This document shows positions 36,455 through 46,000 of a stretch of DNA of 64,000 bases, piece after piece. Within the stretch, counting starts at the first letter, position 1; every line of letters starts with the position of its first letter. The notes under the pieces were generated by a model. That model worked only from the letters and a program-made list of their open reading frames with translations, did no database searches and had not been told where the DNA came from. This DNA is from Mycobacterium sp. JS623 (GTDB lineage Bacteria; Actinomycetota; Actinomycetes; Mycobacteriales; Mycobacteriaceae): positions 1 through 64,000 of the forward strand of contig NC_019957.1 of the NCBI RefSeq assembly GCF_000328565.1, in the 5' to 3' direction. The position numbers and the translations under genes were made by a program.

Positions 36455-38200
36455 TCAGCTCTCGGCGAGAGCGGCGAGGTCATCGTCACCACGCTCGCGC
36501 AACACCGCGGCCACATCTGCGCGCCGGCAGCCCAGACTCGCGGCCAGCGCCGAGCCGGGGTTGCGCACGGTGTGACCGACTAGCTGTCGTAGCCGCGCAA
36601 CCCCGGAACCTTCGGGATCGATCCGCAGCACGTTCAGTGAGGTGTCGTCGAGCGTGAAGACCAGAACAAGGGTGTCGGCAATCTCAGCGCCGAGCGCATT
36701 GACCGGTGCGCGGATTGAGCCGATGCTGGGCCCGTTGGTTGACGACAGCCGCCAGATCACCGGGACTGGGCCGTGCGGCGTGGTGTACTGGCGGCGCTGC
36801 CCCGGGCTAACACCCAGCGCGTAAGCCACTGCGGGATGGATCGGTTGTCCCGACCCTCTGAGCACGTCGGCGTTGACGGTCATCGCCAACCGTATTTCGT
36901 TGTCGCCGTTGCGAAAAGCCCCACGTACCGAATGAAGCGGGGGGATCGCAGGCAGTGCATCGGCGGCGGTTCGGCGTCGAACCGTGGTGCCGTCGGTGAT
37001 GAAGGCAAGGCTGCCGGTGAGCTGAGTTCTGATGGATCCTTCGGCCACGTCGGGGAAGTGCGACAGCATGTCTTCGACCAGATCCTCGATCCCCATTGTC
37101 CCGCCGGCGGCGTCGATGCGGGCCCTCAGTGCCTCCGAAATTCCGGCGTAGGCATCGATTTCCCAGATGCGCAGACCCCAGGTTGCACGACTGGCACGGA
37201 CGAACCGTTTGTCGGCGTACAACGCTTCCCGAATAGCTTTCAATGTTGTGGGACCGGCGTCGATCGCGGCGAAGATCTCCTCGGGGGTCGCGGGCGCACC
37301 ACGAACGTGCAAGATTGCCTCGGCCTTGCTGGCGGCGGACTCGCCCCACCGCACCCACACCTCATCACCGAAGCAGCGCCAGTCGGTGCGCGAACGAATG
37401 TAGGTGGCGGCGACGTCGAGTGGCATCCCTTCCACGATCAGCGCGTGCAGGAGTGATTCGGTCGACGGTGCGGGATCGCGGTCGAAAACCGCGTCGACGG
37501 CGACCGAAACCTGTTGGGCTCCACCGGTTGCGGTGTTCTCAAACCAGCCGTCGCGGTGCACATACGGACCCGCCAGATGCAGCAGCGCCCTGGCGGACTC
37601 GCTGGGCGGATCAAGGTCGAGGCGACGCAACTCGGCGTCGACGACATCGCCGGGCACGTACGGGCCGAGCCGGCGGCTAACTCCGGCGGCCAGCGCGGTG
37701 ACCTCCTGGTGGGCCGGATCAGCGAGTAACTCGGCGAACCTGGCCATTGATCGAGGGTGGTGTCGGTTCACCCAGGCTTTGGTGACACCCAGACGCTGCG
37801 CGACCATGACTTGCGGTAGCGGCGGCTGCGCCCACAGCCGAGACGCCACCATCACCCGGTCCCGCTCGTCGAGCTCATCGAAAAGGCGCTGCACCGCGGC
37901 GGGCGCCCCCACGGGCTCGATCGTCGCGACCGACTGTTGCTTCGCCACGGCGTCCCGGGCCGCCGTCAGCACGGCGCGGACCGTGGCCGCGCCCGCCGCG
38001 GGCCGGCTGAGCAGAGAATTCACCGTTTGCCCGGAGATGTCTGACCAGCATGCGAACTCTCCCGCGAACGCCCTAATTGTGCGGCGTGGCATGTGCGCAT
38101 ACGGAATCGCCAAGCCCGCGACGGTATCCAGACCGACGATGAGCTCCCTCAGCGGGGTGTGCGCGTTCGCTGGCACCATCAGTTTGATTACGGGCGTCAT
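36455..38200 (-). CDS. Large sigma-region-4-like, multi-HTH DNA-binding protein
   Basis: Predicted 581-residue cytosolic protein. Around residues 110-160 a sigma-70-region-4-like helix-turn-helix is visible (LDERDRVMVASRL, PLPQVMVAQRLGVTKAWVN). Residues about 290-345 contain a HARE/winged-helix-like segment (RGAPATPEEIFAAIDAG, EALYADKRFVRASRATWGLRIW) and a second similar segment near 350-400 (IEDLVEDMLSHFPDV). The C-terminal 150 residues carry a further unknown domain. It resembles proteins annotated as sigma-factor-like HTH DNA-binding proteins. Its position between the kinase-FHA pair and the injection-like locus makes it a candidate regulator of either, but that is inference. Confidence 0.7.
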   Translation of the reverse strand: MTPVIKLMVPANAHTPLRELIVGLDTVAGLAIPYAHMPRRTIRAFAGEFACWSDISGQTVNSLLSRPAAGAATVRAVLTAARDAVAKQQSVATIEPVGAPAAVQRLFDELDERDRVMVASRLWAQPPLPQVMVAQRLGVTKAWVNRHHPRSMARFAELLADPAHQEVTALAAGVSRRLGPYVPGDVVDAELRRLDLDPPSESARALLHLAGPYVHRDGWFENTATGGAQQVSVAVDAVFDRDPAPSTESLLHALIVEGMPLDVAATYIRSRTDWRCFGDEVWVRWGESAASKAEAILHVRGAPATPEEIFAAIDAGPTTLKAIREALYADKRFVRASRATWGLRIWEIDAYAGISEALRARIDAAGGTMGIEDLVEDMLSHFPDVAEGSIRTQLTGSLAFITDGTTVRRRTAADALPAIPPLHSVRGAFRNGDNEIRLAMTVNADVLRGSGQPIHPAVAYALGVSPGQRRQYTTPHGPVPVIWRLSSTNGPSIGSIRAPVNALGAEIADTLVLVFTLDDTSLNVLRIDPEGSGVARLRQLVGHTVRNPGSALAASLGCRRADVAAVLRERGDDDLAALAES

Positions 38201-38534
38201 GTCGTTACCACCCGTCGTTATACCTGACGGCGGCTGCTATTTCAGAACGCAATCCCGCCGATGAGAAGCAATCGGCCGAATAGAGTAAGCCAAGCACTGC
38301 GGCCACCGCGCCGATCACCTTGACACCGGTCGACGCACGCCCGCCATCGCGGCGCCAATGCTGACCCTGGCGGCAAGCTGCAATGCGTGCACGTCGGTGC
38401 TGGGCGGCCACGGCCGTTCTCGAATTTGTTCGCGAACTCGTATCCATCCACAGCGCTCTCCTCAGCGCCATATGTCGACGGTCAAGACCGGCCGGCTGGC
38501 TGATCAGCTGTCTGCCGGTGCCACGCCGCCGAAC
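38201..38534. other. Intergenic stretch, possible minor ORF
   Basis: About 330 bp upstream of the sigma-like gene on the minus strand. A minus-strand frame (about 38205-38471) contains a hydrophobic stretch (VIGAVAAVLGLLYSA) but has a very basic, compositionally odd N-terminus and no clear Shine-Dalgarno. No gene is called. Confidence 0.3.
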
Positions 38535-38882
38535 TCACGGAGCGATGGCGAAGTACTTGTTGTTCCATATTGCGGCTTCGGTCGCATCCTCTACGCTGAC
38601 GCCGTCAGGTCCATACGTGTCCAACACCTCCAGAGCTAGCCGGAAACTGGCCGCTAGGTTCGGCAGATACTTGTTATTCCAGTCGGACACCGTTTCGTCG
38701 ACGATTTCGCGGGCCTGCGCCACGGCGTCGTCGGGCGTGCTGGCTGGCAGCGACTCGAACGTCTGTCGCATCTCGGCAAGCCTGCGCTGGTCGCTGACGA
38801 ATTGACGGGCCAATCCCTCGATGACATCTACGGGCTTCATGTAGAACGCCGCTTCAGCTGAAGTGCCGTCGCCGTCACTCAT
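38535..38882 (-). CDS. Conserved small acidic protein, unknown
   Basis: A 115-residue soluble protein, mostly helical, acidic, with two similar WNNKY motifs (SDWNNKYLPN at about 67 and AIWNNKYFAI near the C-terminus). A strong AGGAGG lies 9 nt upstream of ATG 38882. I do not recognise a family. It precedes the sigma-like gene and lies left of the injection-like locus. The duplicated WNNKY motif could be a short interaction motif. Confidence 0.65.
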   Translation of the reverse strand: MSDGDGTSAEAAFYMKPVDVIEGLARQFVSDQRRLAEMRQTFESLPASTPDDAVAQAREIVDETVSDWNNKYLPNLAASFRLALEVLDTYGPDGVSVEDATEAAIWNNKYFAIAP

Positions 38883-40002
38883 ACAATGAATCCTCCTCGT
38901 GCGATGGCGATTACCGTTGCCGGAACATTCGGTTCATCGCAGCGGCTTGCCTGCCCACACAGCCTCTACGGCCTAGACCCCCCAAGCCACACCGCGACGG
39001 CGAGCAGGTCAAACGTGAATCCGTCGGTTCGTCAGCTGCCGTTTACCCTGCACGCGACGTGAGCAATTGCGACGCCGATCGCTGCTGCGGCCTTCTACGG
39101 GCGAAGCGTGCGCAGAGGCGTCAGCGTGGCGTGTGGAACCGAGTGATCCTGTCACTGCGTCACCACGTGATTGGACTGAATCCACTCACCGCTGGATGAC
39201 GCCGATGCCCCTGTGGCACAGGGACTCTCGCCTGCGAGGCTGAGCCGGCTTGGCGGCGCGACTGGGGGTGGGGGGCTGGCGCAGAGCCGGTCCGGGATGT
39301 GCTCGCCCTTCCGGTAGGCGCTTAAAGCCCTGGGGGCAACGGCTATGTCACCCGCAAGTCGTCGCGCAGGCCGGCACGCCGCGGGCCCGGCCTTCCGGTC
39401 AAGAAGCTGGGGCCGGGGCCTGACGGCTGGTGCGCAGCTGCCACTAGCAGGAAAGACCCCGAGCACGGTGATATTAGCGCCTCAGTGCGGCCGTGCAGGC
39501 GTTTCAGCAAACAGACGGATGATCCGATCTCACTCTCTGGGTGTGCCCTGGGCGCCGTGTCGCACGTTCGACCGACACGAACGCTAGCGACAGGATTCGC
39601 GCCATGTGAGGTCATCAACGCTAATGCGAGAGGTCGTGCGCACCGCCGGTAGAGGTTGCCCAGCATGGCTTTTCGGGATCCCCGACCCAGGCGACGTGGT
39701 GATCACCGCACGTCGCTGATGCGCGCCTGTGATCGTGCAAGATGTCGCCGCCGAGTGCGATTACCGTTCCGGCGACCCCTCGTCGCGGCCGCCGACAATC
39801 GCACGCGATGGAACTGCAGCTAAGTGCATCGCTTCACCCTTGGATGTAGCCGTTGAGACCGCGGTGGCACCGACGATAGGCGTTGTGATCCCGCCGCCGA
39901 TGGTGAGACTGCCGTTGCCGTGGCACGCGGCGTTAAGGCAGGCAATAGCGCTGGGCTTGCCAAACCGGACGCAACCGCCGAGCCCAACTGACGACTGCGC
40001 CG
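38883..40002. other. Gene-free stretch
   Basis: About 1.1 kb with only short, unrecognisable frames on both strands. It separates the small protein from the 3' end of the injection-like locus. No RNA gene or strong dyad was noticed. Confidence 0.45.
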
Positions 40003-40323
40003 TTAGCCCTGCTCGGCGATGATCTTGCCGGTGTGTGTATCGACGATCGCGCCCTTGCGCCGCGGCGTCCCATCGGGGCCCGTGACGGTCAGCGTGGTGA
40101 TCTGCGCCTCGTCGTCGTGGAGCTCTTCGGGCTCAGGTGCCGGGGCGTCGGACGCGATGCCACGGTTTTGGCGGACCTTTTCGGCGAGTTTCGCCCGGTC
40201 GGCAGTGGTGCGGGCGGTCGGGGGAGCCTGCTTGGGCTGCGGTGGCAGCGATTGGTCCACCCTTTGGTCCGGGTTGTTGCGAACCAGCAGCTCGTTTAGC
40301 TCTTCGTCGCTCAATCGCGCCAT
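40003..40323 (-). CDS. Small hydrophilic protein at the end of the injection-like operon
   Basis: A 106-residue charged protein with an acidic N-terminus (LSDEELNELLVRN), a Pro/Gln-rich middle and a conserved-looking C-terminal strand pair (ITTLTVTGPDGTPRRKGAIVDTHTGKI). No family recognised. It lies 61 bp after the MBL-caspase gene on the same strand, so it is the last gene of the operon and may be a chaperone, adaptor or regulator of the cargo. Confidence 0.6.
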   Translation of the reverse strand: MARLSDEELNELLVRNNPDQRVDQSLPPQPKQAPPTARTTADRAKLAEKVRQNRGIASDAPAPEPEELHDDEAQITTLTVTGPDGTPRRKGAIVDTHTGKIIAEQG

Positions 40324-40384
40324 ACGTCGCCTCCTTCACACTCGAGTCTAGCCATCGCCGGCCAGCCGATGCCGGAGTGTGCGC

Positions 40385-43000
40385 TCAGCAGCCGAGCCCC
40401 AGGCAGGTGAACTGGTTGAGCGACTTGTTGGCGATGGCCAGCTCGTCGGGGCTGGTCAGGGCGGCGATCTTGGAGGCGAAGTCGTACTTGGCTTTATAGA
40501 GGGCCTCGGCCGGGCCGGCGCCGTCCAGCAGGTGCTTCCACAGCGCCTTATGCAATGGGCCGGCCCCGCTGTCATAGGGCGGTGTGGTGGGTGAATAGTG
40601 GGCTCCCGTGCAGCCGATGACTCCTCGCGCGCCCGCGGCGAGCAAGGTCAGCGCGATCGACTGATTCTGCAGCCGTCCGGCGATAGGTTGACCCGGTTTC
40701 CAGTCGAACGCGGTGCTCGAGGCCGGCAGCGCACCCCAGCAGCATCCGAGCACGGCGATGTCGACGCCGGACTTCGGCATCTGCGCGATGTTGACCGCCT
40801 CGACGAACTCGCCCTCGTTGGTCTCGCCCCAGAAGCTGGTCGCCGACTTCGCCATACCGTGCAGCATGTAATACACCAGTGAGGTCTGCAGCTGCTCTGG
40901 CCGTACGTTGGCCGACAGGATGGGCGAGCTCACCAGCAGCGCGCTTTGGCCCGGCAAGGTGTTATAGATCTCTTCGATGAAGGCGCGCTTGGCGTTGCGG
41001 ATGCCGTGGCGCCGCTCACCGGTAATCGGTTCGGCCTGCAGTTGATTCAGTGTGAACTTGCCGTTGTGGCCATCTGGGATCCGCGAAATCGGAATATCTG
41101 CCAGCCCGGCGTTGTCGATGTCGACATAGGGGTCATCCGACCAGACCACCAGCCCGTCAGATTCGTTGGCGCGCAATTCTTGTGCGATGTCGGCGGGGGT
41201 TTCCTTGGCGACGCAGTCGACCTGTTGAGCGGGAACGACGTCGTAACTACCGACAATGACGACCTGCTTGACGTCGGGGTCCTTGTCCAGGGCGTCGCCC
41301 ACGGCGTCGTCGATGCCGTCACCGGATCCGGGGTCGTAGTTGGTTGTCGCCAGGTCGCACAACCGGTGGCCGCCGTCGTTGATCGCGTCGACGATGATGC
41401 CGACCGCTGTCCCATCGAGGTTGTCGGCCAGGCGCTTGGTGTCGGTCAAAAACAACAGCTTGGGCAGTTCTCGGCCGCCGCCGATCTGGAACTGGCTGCG
41501 GCGCGGCGACGGATTGGGCGCGGGGCCGCCCGACGACGAGGCATCCGCGCCGGCGGTTTGACCCTGGTCGCCGCCGCCGGCTGTGCCGTCGGTCGCCGCG
41601 AGGTCGAACTGGATCGTCATCGCCGTCGCCCGGGCGGGGATCTCGCACTGAAATACGTCGCGGTCACGGACCATGGTGATCGCCGAGATCGGCGCGGGTT
41701 TGGGTAGGGTCGCCGCGGGTGTCGCGGGTGTCGAGGCGACAGGGGGCACGGCACTGGCCGCCGCAGGAGCGGCAGCGGGTGTGGTGATCGTCGGTGTGGG
41801 CGCGGCGTCGGGTCGGTTGAGCTCGCTGAGATCCTTTGCGTCGCGCGGCTTTATCGATGTGCCGTTGGCGTCGATGGTCAACGTGACATGTCCGGACCGG
41901 TCGGTGCGCACCCACGACGTCGCCTTCGAGTGGCCGGCCAGCAGGTCAAGGGTGTCCTTGGCGGGATGATTAGGATGACCTCTGCCGCAGCAGATTCCGA
42001 CAACCTCGGTGCCGCCGATCGCGGTGAGAAAAGCCTCATCGACGGCGTTGGTCGAGCCGTGATGGGACAGCTTGGCGAATGCATACGGCGCCCGGGCGCC
42101 GATCTCGCCCAGCAGCCGGGCACGTTCAGCCTTGATGATCGCGTCGCTGGTCTGCGGGTTGGCGAATTGGAAGTCGCCGCCGAGCAGGATCCGCCGCTTG
42201 GTGCGGCTGCGCGACGGTAGGGTGAATACACAGACGATCGACTGTGCGTTGACCAGGTGACCGAGCCGGGTGGCGGCGTCGGTGTCCAGATCGGCGTAGA
42301 CGTCGGCGCTGTCGAGTTTCACCGCGGCGTCCACCGCATCGGTGCGCAGCTTCTGGGCGCTGTCCATCAGGTCGGCCTGCGTTCCCGAGAGCAGCTTGGC
42401 GGTGCGATCGAGGGCTTGTTGCGCAGGGCCCAGAACCTCGAATCCGATGTCGGCCAGCGTATCTGAGAGCTGCGCGAGCGCGGCCGTGCCGTTGCGGTCA
42501 CCGAAATGCACGACGTTGGTTCCGTCGTCGGTCAGTTTGCTGATCATGTTGTTGTAGCGGGGCAGCAGCGCGGCGGCGTCGACGGCGAGCGCGTCCAGGC
42601 CGGTGACGGCGACTTCGTCGTCATCGGGCGGCTCTTCGCGCATCAGCGCAACGGCGCCGGCGATGGCATCGGGTAGCGCGTCGGTGGCGGTGGAGCCAAA
42701 CGCCATCGCGACATCGGGTAGCAGCGCATGCTCGGCCACGATATGTCCCTCGGTGATCAGCTCGGGCATCGCGCCGATATGGTCGCCGTGCGCGTGGCTG
42801 ATCATGACGAGGTCGAACGTGAACGGTGCTGTGCCGCCGATGATGTCGGCGAACTGCTCGAGGAGCAGCTCCTTGTCGTCGGAGTGGCCACCGTCGATCA
42901 GCACGTGGCGGGTTTTGCGGCTGCTGTTGAACTGCAGCACAACGCAATCGCCGTAGGCACCGGTGCCGACATCGAGTAGGTGAACTTCAGCGCCGGCCAT
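40385..43000 (-). CDS. Metallo-beta-lactamase domain fused to a caspase-like (clan CD) domain
   Basis: Predicted 871-residue protein. Residues about 5-380 form an MBL-fold hydrolase of the ComEC-like type: DVGTGAYGDCVV, IDGGHSDD, the metal-binding ISHAHGDHIG (about 66-74) and AKLSHHGSTN near residue 312. A Pro/Ala/Thr linker (about 400-440) leads to a C-terminal domain with the clan CD features YYMLHGM (His, about 713) and VLGCCWGA (Cys, about 753), as in gingipain/CHAT/caspase-like proteases. No signal peptide. Fusions of this kind are typical of toxin or abortive-infection effectors, so it is probably a cell-death or cargo protein. Start ATG 43000, 46 bp after the lysin. Confidence 0.75.
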   Translation of the reverse strand: MAGAEVHLLDVGTGAYGDCVVLQFNSSRKTRHVLIDGGHSDDKELLLEQFADIIGGTAPFTFDLVMISHAHGDHIGAMPELITEGHIVAEHALLPDVAMAFGSTATDALPDAIAGAVALMREEPPDDDEVAVTGLDALAVDAAALLPRYNNMISKLTDDGTNVVHFGDRNGTAALAQLSDTLADIGFEVLGPAQQALDRTAKLLSGTQADLMDSAQKLRTDAVDAAVKLDSADVYADLDTDAATRLGHLVNAQSIVCVFTLPSRSRTKRRILLGGDFQFANPQTSDAIIKAERARLLGEIGARAPYAFAKLSHHGSTNAVDEAFLTAIGGTEVVGICCGRGHPNHPAKDTLDLLAGHSKATSWVRTDRSGHVTLTIDANGTSIKPRDAKDLSELNRPDAAPTPTITTPAAAPAAASAVPPVASTPATPAATLPKPAPISAITMVRDRDVFQCEIPARATAMTIQFDLAATDGTAGGGDQGQTAGADASSSGGPAPNPSPRRSQFQIGGGRELPKLLFLTDTKRLADNLDGTAVGIIVDAINDGGHRLCDLATTNYDPGSGDGIDDAVGDALDKDPDVKQVVIVGSYDVVPAQQVDCVAKETPADIAQELRANESDGLVVWSDDPYVDIDNAGLADIPISRIPDGHNGKFTLNQLQAEPITGERRHGIRNAKRAFIEEIYNTLPGQSALLVSSPILSANVRPEQLQTSLVYYMLHGMAKSATSFWGETNEGEFVEAVNIAQMPKSGVDIAVLGCCWGALPASSTAFDWKPGQPIAGRLQNQSIALTLLAAGARGVIGCTGAHYSPTTPPYDSGAGPLHKALWKHLLDGAGPAEALYKAKYDFASKIAALTSPDELAIANKSLNQFTCLGLGC

Positions 43001-43046
43001 CAGAGGTCACCTCTCGTATGGGTTGGGGACGTTCGCACCGCCTTGG

Positions 43047-46000
43047 CTACCGCCCGCCGTGCGGGTTGACCGCGCCGTCGTCGCGGAATCCCGCATCGCA
43101 GGTCACCGGGATCTTGAACTGCATGGCCCGATACGGCCAGCCTTTGTCGGGCCCGTCGGTCTTCCACTGGCTCAACAGGATGTGGAAACCGCCGTTGAGT
43201 GTTGAGCCCGGCACGATGGACGGCCCGTAGAGCTGGGCTACCGCGTCGTCGCCTTCTTGGCCCCAACCAACGCCCCGGATCGGGGTACTGATGTGCGCGT
43301 CGTTGAGATTGCCGGTGATGTCGGTGAAGACACGCACATCGATGTCGTAGCCGCCGGCGTCGGATGAGTCGAAGTCGACCAGCACCCATTGATTGTCGAT
43401 GCGTCGCAGGCATAGTTCGCCGAACTTGTCGTCTTGGCCGGCGCCTTGCAGCACGGGGGTCGGCGCATTGCCCCAGCCGCCGACGCCGTCGGTGACACCC
43501 CACGTTTGGTAGGCGCTCGGATCGGTGATCCCGGTGGGTTGTACGCGGCGCAGGATGAGCGGCTTGTCGCGTTGGAAGCCGGTGGACAGGATGTAAACCC
43601 AGCCGTCCTCGCAGAGATCCCAGGTCCACATCTGGGCCAGGCCGTTGTGCAGTCCGGCGTCGAATTTCGCGCCGCTGTGTTGCCAGGTGTGGCCGTCGTC
43701 GGTGGACTTCCAGATCTCCGTCCACACCACGTTGCCCAGGCCTTCGTTGACCATGGCGTGCAGATAGATGGTGTCGCCGACGGTGATCACGTCTGAGGGC
43801 AACACGGTGGAGAACACCGGGTTGTCGTGTGGGTATGGCCACAGCTGCGCGGCGTAGCCGGCCACGCCGCCTGATGCCTCGCTCCACACGATGCCGTCGT
43901 CGAGTTTCTTGGTGTCGCTGAACAACCCCACGGGTGCTCGCCAGTCGCCGTCGCCGACACGCGGACCGCGGAACGTGTCGCCGAACACCGCCAGGATCCG
44001 TCCGGACGGGGTTCGGGTCATCACGCCGAGATCGGTTGCGGCCATGCCGAACTGGTCGGTCAGGCCGGGTCCGGTGGCGTCTTTGATCTTCTTCGACGAC
44101 CCGACTGCCGGCCCCGGATCGATCGCCGGGATCGGTGCAGGCGGCGTCGGTGGCGGCAGCCGCCAGGCCCGCTTGATGACCTCGTTCCATTCGGCTTCAC
44201 CGACCGTGCCGGTCTGCGGCCACCCCATCGCATGTTGCATCTGAGTTGCCGCGTCCTTGGTGGCGTCGTCATAGATCGCCGAACCGGGGATGCCGAGCGC
44301 GAGCTGCCACCGTTTCAGGCCGTCCTTGGAGGACTGCGGCTCGTTGCCGAACATGTTCGACCACGACTCTTCGGGACCGTCCAGCGGCCCCCAGTAGTGG
44401 CCTTGTGGCAGCGGGAAGGTGTCGGGATCGGTGATGGTCGCCAGGTAGGCTTTGGCCGCGGCGAGCACCACGTCGTAGGGGAACGTGTCGGGCACGTCCC
44501 AGTGCGTTCCGTCTTTGAACCCCTTCAGTTTCACCGAACCGTAGGTGTAGTTGTTGTGGCTGGACACCCCGCGCCGGTTGGCGCCCACACCGTCGATGTC
44601 CACCCGCTCGATGGGGATGCTGTGGTCGCGCGACACGATCGCGATCATGTAGGCGACCATGTCCAGCATCGTGTCGTGAGCCAGCCACTGCTCACGGCTC
44701 TTGGGCCGCTCTTCGCGATTCGGGTTGTCACCCTGCCACTGCCCGATCTCCCCGGACGTCGCGACCATGGCGATCTGCACGGTGAAAGCGTTGTCCGACA
44801 GCACACCCCAGGCGGTGTTCTTCGTGGCGACCGTGTTGATGATGTGGTTGTCGTCGACGATGTAGTGGTAGCTGCCATCCTGTTTCTGGGCCTGGTAGGC
44901 GGCGACGGCCTCCGCAGTGCTCACGAAGTCCTGATTTTCAGTGGTGTGCAGATAGATACGCACGTACTCGTTGTGGCCCTGGTTGTAGCCGGGGCCGGCG
45001 ACCCAGGTGATCGGGTATCCGCCAGGCGATTTCACTGTTGGCTGGGGCTGCACCGGCTGCGGCGGAGGCGGTGGCGGGGGCGGCGGAGCCACGGCGACAG
45101 CAGGAGTAACCGGTGTGGGAGCCGGCTGTGGTGGGGCAACCGGCAGTGGTTGGGCAACCGGCTGGGGTTTCGGTTGCGCGGCGCCCAGGTGCCAGCCCTT
45201 GCGGATCACCTGGTCCCACTCGTTGCCGTCGATGGTTCCTGTTGGGGTCCAATTGAACTGGGCCTGCATCTGCAGCGCGGCATCCCGTGTGGCGTCGTCA
45301 TAGATGCCGGAGCCCGGCACGCCGACGGCGAGCTGCCAGCGGCGCAGGCCGTCGATGGAGGCTTGCGGTTCAGTGCCCCCCTGGTTTGACCACGACTCGT
45401 CCGGGCCGTCCAGCGGACCCCAGTAGATACCTGCGGGCAACGGGAACCGGTCGGGGTCGTTGACGATGCGCTCGTAGCCTTTGGCCGCGGCGAGCACCAC
45501 ATCGTAGGGGAACGTGTCGGGCACGTCCCAGTGCGTTCCGTCTTTGAACCCCTTCAGTTTCACCGAACCGTAGGTGTAGTTGTTGTGGCTGGACACCCCG
45601 CGCCGGTTGGCGCCCACACCGTCGATGTCCACCCGCTCGATGGGGATGCTGTGGTCGCGCGACACGATCGCGATCATGTAGGCGACCATGTCCAGCATCG
45701 TGTCGTGAGCCAGCCACTGCTCACGGCTCTTGGGCCGGTTCTCGCTGTTGGGGTTGTCGCCCTGCCAGCGTTCGATCTCACCGGAGGTGCCCACCATCGC
45801 GATCTGCACACTGACCCCGTTGTCCGACAACACCCCCCACGCGGTGTCGGTGGTGGCCACGGTGTTGATGATGTGGCTGTCGTCGACCAAGTAGTGATAG
45901 CTGCCGTCCTGTTGTCGCGCCTGATAGGCCGCGACGTTGTCGGCGGTGGTGATCCAGTCCTGACTTTCGGTGGTGTGCAGGTAGATCCGCAGATAGTCAC

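Noticed and set aside
38205..38471. Minus-strand frame with a hydrophobic segment
   Set aside because: The N-terminus is very basic with odd composition and no Shine-Dalgarno was seen; it may be a chance frame.
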